In this document: positions 11,768 to 24,200 of the stretch, in pieces | Layout of the letters: each line of letters begins with the position of its first letter | Numbering within the stretch: position 1 is the stretch's first letter | Source: Rhopalosiphum padi | Taxonomy: Eukaryota; Arthropoda; Insecta; Hemiptera; Aphididae | NCBI RefSeq assembly: GCF_020882245.1 | Contig: NC_083599.1 | Coordinates: 22,640,865 to 22,704,864 of the forward strand | Reading direction: 5' to 3' | Length of the DNA stretch: 64,000 nucleotides | The notes under the pieces: model-generated | The model's input: only the letters and a program-made list of their open reading frames with translations | Told to the model about the DNA's origin: nothing | Databases searched by the model: none | Made by a program: the position numbers and the translations under genes

Positions 11768-12131
11768 AACGTATTATTTTTTGTAATATCAGTGGCGTAC
11801 TTTGTGATATTTAGGTGTGTGGCTTAACAACAGTCTATTCCCTGGTTTTTTTTTTTATTACAATATAATTTAATTATTATATGAAATAGTTGCAGTGAAA
11901 AAGTGAAAGTTTTTGTTTAGAGGATAACATTTTTTTGAAAAATTTCATAATTATGTTCAACAATTAAGATATTATATTTTTTAACAAACTATATATCAAT
12001 TATAAAAATAAATACCTAATGACCTAGCCAAAATATGCCGCTGATAAAAATAATAAAATAAATTACTGTAATCAAGTATATTTAATAAAAAAAAACATCA
12101 TGATGCGCAAATTATTTATCATAAAATTACA
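11768..12131. other. Convergent intergenic spacer, ERGIC3 / NOL10 3' ends
   Basis: This spacer of about 360 bp lies between the ERGIC3 stop and the NOL10 stop, which face each other. It should hold both 3' UTRs. AATAAA-like A/T strings occur on both strands but are too frequent in this composition to assign a poly(A) signal. CAGTGGCGTAC at 11791-11801 resembles a decayed MITE end. Confidence 0.6.
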
Positions 12132-15100
12132 TTATTTTCTTTTTTTATGAAAGGTTTTATTTTTAGGACCAGCATAAAATTTGGGTTTTCGCAAATTTTT
12201 AGGACCTTTCCTGATTACGCTTTGTCTTTCTTTTTTGTGTTTTTCAGCTTCTATGTCAGCTTTCTTGTATTTCTTTTCCTACAATAACAATAAAATATGT
12301 TAATATGCAATGAAGTATAATAAATAATAATACATTTTTCATATGTATTTACTTTTTGTGTTGAAAATGTAAACTGTCGATTACCACTAGATAACATTTT
12401 GACAGAATTGAAATTTTCTGAATTCATTCTTTCACCCAATGTTGCACTAATATATAACATTAAACAAAAATGATTTAATTTTAATAATTGGAATAATTGT
12501 TATGATTTATTAGATGTTACCTAGAGTTTTGAATAGAATTTAATGTATTCCTATTTGAACCAACAAATTCTTCTCCTTCTTTAATTTCGTAGAATTTTGG
12601 TGGCTTAATTGCAGGTTCACTTTGTACACTTAAATCATAATCATCACTATCGTTGTCATCATTACTATCTTTTTCAGATTTATTACGCTCCTCACGCTCT
12701 GTTGCTATTCTTTTTCTTTTAGCTGATCTATATTCAGACTTTAGTTCTTTAGCCCATTTTTGGTCGTCATCTGAACTATATTCGTCACTGCTTTCTTCAG
12801 AACTTGGCTTTCCTTCAATTTCATCCTGCAAAATGTTTTAATTAGTATTTTGTAATGTGTAACAGTAAGTTAAAATAAAAAATGTTTACATCAACTGGAT
12901 CAAATTGTTTTTTAATTTGTGTTTCAAGTTCTTTTTGTTTAGACTTATCTAATCGTTTCAAAACTGGATTCAATAACCTATAAGTTTTAATAAAAATAAC
13001 GCATAAAAAGATTAATATATAATTTCATGCGTTACTGAACAGAGTTAAATTTATAGTCAATACACTACAAATTAATATATTTATTTTATAAAAATTAATA
13101 ATCTTGAAAATATATAATTACTTGTATTCTTCAGCATTTGTGTCAACTTGGAAAGCTGGGTTTTCAAACAATGCTTTAAACCGATCATCTTTTAATAAAC
13201 TAATAGTATTCTTTTTATTTTTCTTGCCTTCTTTGTCGTCATTTATCAATTTCAAAGCCAGTTCTTTATTAACAGGAGGTAATTTCTGGAAATATATTGA
13301 TTATATCATTATTTTAAGTTCAATTATTATATTAATAATTTTTATACTTGAACTTGAACCCGATTAGTTCTTTCAGATTCAATTTTTTCTCTAATTTTTT
13401 TCCTCCTATATTCTTCATACGCAAATGGTTCTGCGACAGATTTGGCTTTTCTGTACAGTCTTATATCAACAAAATATCCATGCATATATGCTTTTAATAA
13501 GTTTGTTCCTAAAAAAATTAACACATTTTTGATGTTTTTACTTCATTAAATGTATAATTTAACAAAATTAAATATGTATTTACCTATTAAATGTGACAAA
13601 CCAAGTTCTTCTAATTCATTTCGGGTAACAAATTTATAGTCATCATAGACCGTTTCTTTTTTAGTTTCCTCTAATTCTTCCACTAAAGCATCTAAAAATC
13701 CACACCACCTTGGAGCTGGCCCTAAGCTCTAAACATGTATAGATACATAATAGATTTTTGTGTTAAGTAATAAGTAATTATCTATAGAACAAAATAAGGT
13801 ATATAAAAAAACAAACCGGTATGTAGTGTGTTTGAATTTTAGTATTTTCATTAGCAATGAACATCATTCCAGTTTGTGGAATGACACACAGATTATTAAA
13901 TTGTGTTTCATTACCAGATTCAAGAGCAGCAAATAATTTACCCTGCGTAATAGATATTTTTATTACTTAAATATATTAAATTTAATTATTGATTAACAAT
14001 ACTCACAGTATCTTTATTCCATATTTTCACTGAAGATGAGTCCATAGACAATACATTTTCATCTTGGAATGCAATATCTCGTATGGGTAATCCAAACAAA
14101 TGGTCTTTAACCATAAATGGTTTATTGGAACGCAAGTCGTATAAAAGTACTTGACCTGTAGCAGTACCAACACCTAATGTTAAAGCATTTTCAAATTCCA
14201 ATGCAGTTATAGATGGAAATCCGTCAGTACTAAAATTAAAGAGTATATAGTTATTCAATTGAACTAAAAATTTGTTATTTAGCTTACGCAATATTTGTGT
14301 CATTTGTAACTGAGCTTAGTGCACAATCTAGAACTCCAATACTGATATGAGCTCTGGGATCCCATGCTTCAACTTTTCCTTCCTTAGTACCCGTTAAAAG
14401 CATATTATGTACAGGGTTTATAGCTAATTTGTTAATTTCATCACCAGCACTAGATACAAAAGGATTCAAAAATTGCCCTCTATCTAAATTTAATCTATAA
14501 ATATCTGCACTGAAAAAAATAAATATTAAACATATTATTTGAAAAGTTAATGATGGCAAATGGCATTTATAATGACAATTATTCTAATTTTTTAGTTAAT
14601 TGTTTTAAATTTTCATTAACTTTTATTTTTTAGTTTAAATATATATATTTTTTTTAATGTTTTTAAGTTATTATTTACCTATTTCCTCCAATATATAAGT
14701 CACAAGTTGGGAAATGATATTTCATATCTTGGCCAAATTTTGGAATGCGTAATCTATAATATCGTCCTTCTTGAGAATGGAATTCAACATAACGGTCACA
14801 TTGTAAGATCACAAACTTAAAATAAAACCATAAAACAATTAAAGATCTACATAATGACATTATAATAATGTATTTACTTTGCTATAATCATTTGAGAGTA
14901 TTTCAAAAGTAACAGCTTCAGAATCAAAACATCTTTCAAATTTCATGGCTAAATTATTGACATCAAAACATTTAATTCTGGGCTTATAAATACCAGTAGC
15001 CAAAATGTATTGTCCATCTGGAGTTACTTTTACTGTTGTACTAAGACCAGGCATATCAAAGTCTTGCAATAATTCGATTCGTCTTTTTAATTCTAAAAAA

Positions 15101-16567
15101 AAATAATTATTTATACAATTAAATAATAACAAGAATATTTATAACATCAATATAATGATAAAATAAATAAATACAAATATTGAATTCATAATGTGAAAAC
15201 ATTTTAGGGGCAAAAATTAAAATCTATGATATACATTAATATTAGGTAAGAAGATTTTTAATTTAATAAAATTTCTATACAAAAATTTTAGATCAACATA
15301 ATAATTTTAGTGTATAAAATGAGTAATTAACTTTAAACAAGTTTGTAATTTTTCTGTTGTAAATAAATGGTTTTTAACTATATTCAGATACAGGTAATAC
15401 AGGACCTCTTTCAAAGTTTTAACTCAGCTGAAAATGAATTGAAATTTGAAATAAATAAAATTTAAACATAAATCACTTAATTCTGTTGATGAGTTTAGGG
15501 AATATTTATTTGGAATTAAGAAGTATAATAATATTATTTTATGTTAGGTACTATAGTTGTACTGAAATAATGTTCAGGATAATCACTATTGATATTTATA
15601 AAAAAATTTGTAGGACAACTATTCTGGGAATTTTAAATTATCTTTGTTATTTTCTCTGTTATGCTATTATGGTTCTGATTATAGTGTATATTTAAGTATA
15701 TACGTTTTCCTTCACAAGATATATTAATTAAGATATAACTTACCAGGATTTTTTTTTAGTAATGTTCTTCTTTTTCTTTCGGAAAGCCACTATAAAAAAA
15801 AATGTGTATGATATATATTATATAACACTATATTAATTAAAATGTAATATTTAAAATTAAATTAGGCATAATACTTATTATATCAGATAAAAATGTTTCT
15901 TTTAATTTTAATCATTGTTATTATCATTATTTTTAATAATAAATGATACACAGAAACAAATAAATAGATATTTTGTATGTGCATTAAAAATATTAAATGC
16001 AACATTTTGAAAAAGTAGTTTTTTTGTGTAATTGCATGGATAAAGAATGAAATCGGAGAATGGTAAAGTATAATTATAAATTAAAAATAATTCAGTCTAA
16101 ATACTATTTAAATCAATTCATTTTGTCTGTGCCGGTTTTAGGCAAGAGCCCCGGGCCACGCACTTTGGTATTATATTTTGCATTCATGAAATTTTACATT
16201 ATTGTATACTACAATTTTTCGGCAAAAAAAAAAATACGATTTGCTCCAGTTTTCGCTCCACCCTAAGGCCGGCTCTGAATTTTGTGTATAATTTGACGTA
16301 TAAAAAACTACACAGTCGAACTTTTTAATAATAAATTACCTAACAATGGTTATTTTTGAAAAGATATTAGTGATATTACTGAATAAAAACATACGTATTT
16401 GCATGCTTTTAATTCTTAATCAATGTGTTAAACAAATGTGTATAAATTAGTCCATACAATATCGAAATATAATACTTCTATTTACAAATAAATATATTTC
16501 GTTACGAAAAACTCACTTCTGGCAATGACTTTCCACAGCTTAGATTGTAAATCAATGGGCTGTCCAT
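12132..16567 (-). CDS. NOL10: NOL10 homologue (nucleolar protein 10, yeast Enp2), 14 exons
   Basis: NOL10/Enp2 is a nucleolar WD40 protein of the small-subunit processome needed for 18S rRNA maturation. Exons on the minus strand, 5' to 3': 16517-16567, 15744-15789, 14878-15092, 14679-14815, 14288-14509, 14007-14229, 13817-13942, 13584-13728, 13348-13508, 13122-13285, 12890-12977, 12521-12825, 12353-12446 and 12132-12278. All junctions are GT/AG and phase is unbroken, giving 707 residues (human 688). Family signatures run in order: YNLSCGKSLPE, RRIELLQDFDMPGLSTTVK, YILATGIYKPRIKCFDV, FERCFDSEAVTFEILSNDYS, YRLRIPKFGQDM, VEAWDPR, TGQVLLYDLRSNKPF, LGPAPRW, VYDDYKFV, AYMHGYFVDIRLY, PFAYEEYR and FYEIKEGEEF. 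The C-terminal third is acidic and Lys-rich (SSEESSDEYSSDDD), then basic (YAGPKNKTFHKKRK), fitting nucleolar location. The start MDSPLIYNLSCGKSLPE at 16567 matches the family N-terminus. Confidence 0.96.
16127..16277. mobile_element. Short MITE in NOL10 intron 1
   Basis: The ends CTGTGCCGGTTTTAGG and CCTAAGGCCGGCTCTG are imperfect inverted complements. The 150 bp between them is non-coding with a GC-rich left part. It resembles the CAGAGCCGGCCTTAGG class of hAT-type MITEs. No clear 8 bp duplication is visible. Confidence 0.6.
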
Positions 16568-16884
16568 AGTTAAGGAATATTACTATTTTGGAAGTACTGT
16601 TATAAAAATTCGTACTACTTCCAATTACATTTTTGACTTCACAAGACTAACCAACTAACTAACAACAAATTGAACAAGCACATGGCCATGCGTTATATTA
16701 TCAGTTTCTATCGAATATAAGTGATATGAAAATTGTATTATCTACTGGCCCTCCGCCATCGTATAAACACAATATCGTATTATATCTCATACATCTGTGG
16801 GACAGTATTGCACCATAAAATATCCGAGACTCGAAGACCGCTCTCTTCTGACAATTTGTGACTTTAGTGAGTGTGGACCGCTAG
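16568..16884. promoter_or_regulatory. Bidirectional NOL10 / IWS1 promoter with a probable IWS1 untranslated first exon
   Basis: NOL10 starts at 16567 on the minus strand. On the plus strand GACCGCTAG|GTAAGC gives a strong splice donor at 16885. This suggests an IWS1 untranslated first exon ending at 16884, with its start not defined. The block between is locally more GC-rich than the flanks and has no TATA box that I would assign. Shared control of the two housekeeping genes is inferred. Confidence 0.55.
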
Positions 16885-18060
16885 GTAAGCAATTTAATAT
16901 TGATAATTGATGATGATAATAATAATAATACATGAATATTGAATATATTTTCGAAAAAATTATTTTTTCCTCTAACCGCGATTTTGAGATACTTGAAAAT
17001 AATTAATAACGATTATTACCAAACTGCGCGTCGCTTTAATTGGGAATGTTTTAAGTCGATACATGAACCGAGTTCATTTCTGGTTATCGTACAATGCGCG
17101 TTTCGCGAAAATGCGCGGTAGTGCAAACAACGAGCTCCCCACTTTGGATGATAATATGGTTATCAATTTTTTAACATCATAAAAGAAATTTGTTGGTGTT
17201 CGTGTCAATAATAATATAAATCTGATAGCTATTCACTGGAATATTGTTAATTTCTCATTGTTGTCAATGATTTCGTCACTATGTGTCGTTTAGTATAAAG
17301 TATGACATTAATCAACAAAAACCTACTTAACCACTTAGGCAGTTATTATTTTGGCTTCAAACTCTAGTATATAGTGACAAATATTTAAATAACGTTGACG
17401 TACTTGTTTAATATTTTTAGTTTTAAAGATATTGTTTTGTTTGATCTTTTTCTATAATTTAAATAACAAATTTGCTGTTGTGTTTTGTACTAAAAAAAAA
17501 TAAATCGGAATTTCCTTCTAGTCAATTAGTGGTTAGTAGGTATATATTTTCAAATCGTGAGTATTTTTGAAATTATTTGATTAAATTAATATTTTTGGGT
17601 TGCTATAATTTAATAATGTGTTGCACTACAAACAATTATTATTTATTTTATCTTCTAAAAGTAACTTCTATTGTAGTAATTAAGGTGTAGTATATTTAGT
17701 TAGGTATTTAACTTTTAAAAACAATATTCTTTAAATGTAAATCAGTATTTAAATTACTTTTGAATGGTATTACTACCAATCTTCAAATTATAACCAAGGC
17801 TAATGAGTCGTTCAGTTGTATTATAACTTATTTCCAAAATGTCTTAGCTATTCCTTGCTAGAAAATTTTCAACAATTATCATAGTAATAATAATAATAAA
17901 AGTATTATCTAGTATTTATAAGATAGAATAACTTAAATACTAAATTTGTTATAGGTATGTTATGTTTTTGGTTGATTACTTTGTATACATTTTTTACTGT
18001 GAAATTTTATTTTATTCATAAATAAATCTAATCAAGATAATCAGATAATGTATTTAACTA

Positions 18061-18275
18061 TTTGAATGGACCCACGTATAAACCTGGACTGTACATATCA
18101 GGAACGTACATATCTGGACCGGATAAATGTGGATCATACAAATCTAGACTGTAGGGTTCTGGACATATAAACCTGGACCATAGAATACAGTCCAGATATG
18201 TACGTTCCTGATATCTACAGTACGGGTTTATACGGTCCAGATTTATAAATTCTAGGTTTATACGCCTATTTGAAT
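18061..18275. repeat. Foldback block of short tandem repeats
   Basis: Units around GGACTGTACATATCAGGAAC and GTACATATCTGGACC repeat in direct orientation (18080-18180). They then appear inverted as GGTCCAG, TCCAGATATGTACGTTCCTG and GGTTTATACGGTCCAG (18185-18245). The arms could form an imperfect hairpin. A minus-strand frame (18058-18324) translates them into repeated PDMY and GLY motifs, but this is an effect of the repeats. Confidence 0.7.
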
Positions 18276-18671
18276 TTGATAACAACAATTTTATTTTTAT
18301 ATATTCTTCAGTATGTAACAACATCAGTTTGCACGCTATTATAAGTGCTCGTATAATATTATTATTAGGGCTGTGGACTATTAGTTCTTAAAAATCTTAA
18401 GATATGTTTGCATTTATGCATTTAAAAATCAAATAATATGCCCTAAAATTATGCTCTAAAATAATGTAATACATAAAATACGGTATTTAAGTTATACTAT
18501 TTGTATGAAGAATAATTTAAAAAATAATATTTTAATATTAAAAACTTGAAAAATTAATTTCTTCTTTTTCTTAAATGTCTTTTCTTTCGTCTTAAAATAA
18601 TAAAAATGTATTTTGTAAATTTATCATATGTACTAATAAGTAAATAAGTATTTTATTATCTTTACTATGGT

Positions 18672-19540
18672 CATAGGCATATTTAGGAAGGTTTGGGTGG
18701 GTTTCAGCCTCCCAAGAATTTTTGGGTAAATGTATGTGCATATAAACATATTAATAGATACTTGTTTGTTATCACCCCGCCATAAATAAAATAAATGATA
18801 TTTATTATAATAATAAAAGGTTAAAAATAAATGTATTATACTTATAAATTAAAAAATATATATATATACTATGTATAAGTAAGTATAGGTATAATATTTA
18901 TTTTAATATAATTAGAATGGAGGAGGCAAGAACTCAGATATATCTTTTAAAATAGTTTCAAATGTATTTTGTTTTCTCCACATAAATTCTGTCAAATTCT
19001 GTCCAGGAAATTTTTTTTTGTTCTACGATGCTTTTTATTTTGCCATTTAGCAGAACCAATGTTTTGGGTGTATACCCCTGTGTCTGGATCAAAAATTATA
19101 ACTAGGGTTAACAGTATTGTATTGGAATCCCGCTTGCTGCAAATTATTGTAAGCTATCCAACAATTTGACAATATTAGCTATTAAGCTTGGTCTTATATA
19201 TTTTTGATTATAGGTCATCCATCACGAGCTAATTACGATAATAATTGTAGGAACAATAACGGCACACTATATGGTGGGGTGATAATAAACAAGAGTGGCT
19301 GGGCGATAAATGTTATGCAGCGTACTGGTGGGGCAATAACTAACAAGTACCTATTAATATTAAATTTATTTTTGTCCACAATGTTAAAAAATATACTTCA
19401 TATAAATGAATAACAATTCAAGAATCAGTTGTAAACACCAATTGAAACAATAAATAATAATCTAATTAAATAAAAATGTCTATAAAACATTTTTAGGAAT
19501 CCAGTCCCCTTTATTTAAAGGACTAGTTACACCTATGGCT
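18672..19540 (-). mobile_element. Merlin-type (ISXO2-like) DNA transposon remnant
   Basis: The outer ends CATAGGCATATTTAG (18672-18686) and GTTACACCTATGG (about 19526-19538) are imperfect inverted complements. Inside, the minus strand encodes fragments of an ISXO2-like DDE transposase, listed separately. Further inverted pieces TTATCACCCCGCCA (about 18770) and TGGTGGGGTGATAA (about 19273) suggest nesting or internal rearrangement. Boundaries are approximate. Confidence 0.65.
18915..19180 (-). pseudogene. ISXO2-like/Merlin transposase fragment, frameshifted
   Basis: On the minus strand one frame reads FDPDTGVYTQNIGSAKWQNK. This matches the ISXO2-like motif around VDP-x-TG-x-HTQ-x-IE that precedes the last catalytic acidic residue. 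Here that position reads NIGSAKW, so the usual glutamate is not seen. After a shift the frame continues as TEFMWRKQN and ISEFLPPPF, which resembles the domain C-terminus (L-x-EF-x-WR). At least one frameshift and the lost upstream catalytic part show it is dead. Confidence 0.7.
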
Positions 19541-21208
19541 ATGGCACTGAACTACAAGATATTTACTTTTATTTTTTCAAATTGAAACGAATATGTGTTT
19601 TCTGCTAATAATGTAATGCACTAATTGTTATATGTTATATTATTATATCTAATATCATAATATTCAAAATGTGTAGCTATATGCTCAAATATGAAATTAT
19701 ATACAATAAAAATAAAATATTTAAAATATAATTTTAATTACAACCACCTCCTTGTATTATGAAACATATTTATACACTACACACATTGTTATGGGACCTT
19801 CCTAGAAAAATATGAACAACTATATTATTATTTTAAACACAAAAATACCATTTACAAAAAATGTACTATTTAAATATTTAGCATATTTAATCATAATTTT
19901 ATGTACAGAAATTAATTTCAAAGATAAAAAAAGTAGTTATCCTAAACGGAATGAAAGGTAATGCGTCAAAATATTGTAAAATCTAATGAAAAACAATAAC
20001 ATTACTTAAATAATGAAAAAAATTGATTAATAGGTAAATTAAACAATTAAAAAACACTTCTTTTTTATGTTGTTTTGTGCATGTTTGTTCCAAATAATAT
20101 GATATAAATTTGAAAATTTCACAAAATATGTATTTCAGTATCCCTTAGGTTCTCTCAAAAACTTATTTCAATACTAAGTCTTTTAGCCAAAATATGTAAT
20201 TTTTATCTTAAATCGTAATCACACTATTGATATAAAAATATTTCTCTGTTTGTACTCTCTAGACTCAAAAATTACTGGACCATTTTCAATAAAAATTATA
20301 TCTATATATTTCTTGAGACTTTTGGAGTGTTTATTGTTTTTTTTCTACCCCTAAAAGGTGGTTAACAAATAAATTTAGTTTTGACTCACGAAAATCAAAT
20401 ATTCTTTTGTTTATTTAAACGGTAGCCATTGGTTATATTAATAGAGATTAATATAAATAGATTTAATATGAAGCTGAATAACAATCTTAATAATATTGGT
20501 TTTACATTAGATTTTAAGTATTTGTTGAATTTTTTTCTGTGTTTACATAAATAATATATTTAGAATTATAAAGTGGAAAATCATTCAAATAATCATTGTA
20601 ATATTGTTTATGTTATACATTTTAACTGAATCAAATCAGTATATGGTAGAAAGATTAATTTTACTAGGATCTTCATAAAAATAGAATTCTGTATAAAATA
20701 TTTAAAATACTATAAAAGTATTCCTATTGCTTTTAGAATATTTTTGTTTTAGTTATTAAAAAAATAATATTTCTGTTTGGCAAAATTTGAAATTACAGCC
20801 AATATTAAAATTTATTGTATTTGTTTATAAGTATAACTATAATAATTTATAATTAACAACATAATAATAAATATTAAAGTAAATTGAAATAATTTAAAAT
20901 TTAAAAAAGTACTTACAAAAGACTTAATTAAATATAATTTTGCTTTTGCCTCAATTTTTATCTGAATTGTATATCAAATAATAAATAATTTTATCTGGAA
21001 TGCTTGATGAATTATAACTAGAACCTAAATTTAATAAATTTGCACATTTGTTAGGATATTATGAAGTTAACTCCTAATATATATCTTTTTTTATTATCAT
21101 ATTTAATTAAACCATATTTAACTACAGGTTTATTGATTATAAAGTTTTGATTTATAGCATGTTTATGTAGTTACAACAATATATATATTAATTACATTTT
21201 ACTTTCAG

Positions 21209-24200
21209 TTCAGGCAATTTTTAAAATGAGACACGTATACCCACATTCCATTTCAAATAATTCAGCGTAAGTAATTAATAAATAAAAATATTTTATAACT
21301 CAGATAATTGTTGATTATTTTGAATACATTTATATTTTAAAATTCTAAGAAATAAAAATAAATAATTACATGAAATGTACCAAGTGACTTTTGTTAAAAA
21401 TATTCATATTAAGATATAAAATACATAGATAAATTAGTACAACAGAAAAAAATACCAATAAATGTAATTAAATAATTATAATATAATATTTTTTTTTATT
21501 TAAAACTAGGTATTTTTCAATTATAATCTTTATGATTATTAAAAATTAGATATTAGCTGTTCAAAAATATTGTTTGGAACAAAAGTAATTAGTAATTCAG
21601 TATTTACTTATTAAATTTGTTAGTTCTGTCTGTTATACTCTGTATGTATATATTTATTATTACTGGGATAAAATCATAATTACAACTTTATTTTATTTTT
21701 TCGGATTTGTAATTGCTCCATCATTGTACTATAATTGCTTAAAACTAAATAACTATTTAGCAAAAAATAATTAATTTTGCTATTACTTTATTCTCAGTAA
21801 GCTTGATGTTTGATTTCAGAAACAGAAGTCAAAATATGAGTTCACAGCCAATTGAAACAGAGTCAGATGTTACTGAAACTAATGATAGTGATACTGCTGA
21901 TTCATATCAAGTTGTTTCAAGTACTACAGACGATCTATTGTTTAAAAGTAAAGGTAATTTTATTGGTTCATAATATTTTATTTCTTAAAAATTATGTAAC
22001 CAGTCTAAATTTAAATATAAAATTTAAAAAACTACCATCAATATATTGATGTTGGTTAGTTAGTGTAAAATGATTGGATTCTTTTTAAACCTAATTAAAT
22101 TAAATTTTTCAAAATAAGTGATGATATGAGTTTGATTGCTTAATTTATAATAAATGCATGCCTCAAGTAAAATAGGTAAAAGATTTAGGCTTTAAATTAG
22201 TGCCATCTTTATCTTTTATAAATTATGTTGAGTTCATCAGTTGTAACTTACATACTTAAGGATTTATTTATTGTAATATTTCTCTTTAGTATGATCAATC
22301 TTAGAATATGGGTCTGTGATATAATCTCCTTATACTCAAAAACTTGTTCAAAAAATGTTTTTTTTGTTTTGCTGGTTATGTTTTTATAATTACTCTCCCT
22401 CCTTATAACTCGTTGGTTTTTAAAATAATATTAGTAAATATTTATTTATTTTTTTAATAATAATAGTAGTTTGAACTAATTTTAAAAAACAAAAAACAAT
22501 TAGCTTATTATTAAATTATGAAATAACTATTAAATAAACTTATTTAATTTACTATGATTAGTATAGGTTCATGATATAAATAGCATAAAAATAATTTAAA
22601 TATTATGAAAATGTCAATGAATAGGTGTACTAATTAATAATTACATACTACACAGTAATGAAAAGTTATGAGAAATTTGTATTAAATGTTCAAGCCATAT
22701 CTATTATCTTATTAAAATAAAATATGTTTAACTAAGATATAATTTGTAATTGATCCTTATTTTGATGAAATAATTATTATAACAGCTTTATAAGTTGTAA
22801 GGAACCTTGTATTCAATTTTCAAGTTTTATGATCTACTGAAAATGTTGACAATGATTGAAATAAAACTAAAAATAATCAAACTTTCTCATGTTTATAAAT
22901 AACCCAAAAAAAGTCAAAATATTTTGAAAATTATACTTTGTGTTAGAAATGATAACATAAACATTTGGTGAAAATTTCAAGTAACTATAGATTTTAAATT
23001 AACAGTTATTAATTTTGAATTAATTATCATTATCATTATTGATCACCGTGATGTGGTTTTGAATAAATTGAGTTTTTAGTTGTCATCTTTAGTCTCAAAA
23101 TCCTAAAAGAAGTATCAATTTTTGTTTTCATAGGTACCATGTTATTGTTACATTAGTGAATTTTTTAATTAAACATGGAGTAAACAGTCACTGATACAGA
23201 CTCCTATTACTTCAACTGTTTGCAGTATGTAGAGCAACATGATAGATGGTCTAACTTGCAAGAAATATCAGGTGTTAAAGAAAGCAATAAAATAGGATAG
23301 AATGTTTGAGATGGGTGTAGAATTCTTAATATTAGCAACAATCATTAATTAAAAAGTATGTTTTGTACTTTGGAAACAGCATTACATATTTTTAAATTAG
23401 TGGGATTGAGACCTTTTCTTATAACTATTATACAGTTATCTTGGTTATTTGATTTATTTATCAGTCACTGCTGTTTTAGGTGCCGCAGATAATGAGAAAT
23501 GTGGCAACAGGTATACTGTAGCGAATTTATACTATTATTTAATCTTTTAAGATATTATATATCTTTAATCGTGATGTTATTTTATTTATTATTTCTGGTG
23601 TTTATATACTACCTAACCCACTTAAGTTTGACACCATATACTTGTATACATTTGTAATTATACATAATGATTTTGTGTGATTTAAAATTAAATCTTTAAC
23701 ATTTAATATTAAAACAACTAACGTTTTTTTATAAAAACAATGAATTGCTAAATGAATAAATACTAAAAATGTATATTAATTAAGTATCAATTAATCATAT
23801 TATTCATTCCAAGTGAGGTCTTAGTTTCCTTATCTTCTAAGCCACTAATTTAAAGTGAAATTAGAATAGAAAGACTAATATTATATTTTATATTTAGAAA
23901 TTTATAGCATATCATTATTAGAAGTACATTTGTACGATATATGTTAGTTGATATCTATTGTAGGTAATGTATAAAAGTATATTATATAATACCATTCTGA
24001 TATTCTAATATTGCATTACAATGGGTTTGACTGTTTTATAACACAACCGTGTTTTCTACATTGTATGATTTCCAATTTAATCGAATTGTTTATATTAAAT
24101 TGTGATATATGCGATTGGATATAAAGTTTTGTTCATTTCTTTACTACAAAATAATATCTATGATTTAGAATAAATCATTTTTTAATTTGTAAAGTACTGT

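Larger units (their letters stand above)
16885..21208 (+). other. Putative first intron of IWS1
   Basis: This stretch contains no supported host coding exon. It holds a palindromic short-repeat block (18061-18275) and a Merlin-type transposon remnant (18672-19540). Near 20240-20360 a patch starting GTACTCTCTAGACTCAAAAA resembles a dispersed insect repeat. The remainder is AT-rich without recognisable features. Confidence 0.5.

Noticed and set aside
18058..18324. Minus-strand frame with repeated PDMY motifs as a possible small protein
   Set aside because: The motif pattern follows from the DNA tandem repeats; there is no evidence of selection.
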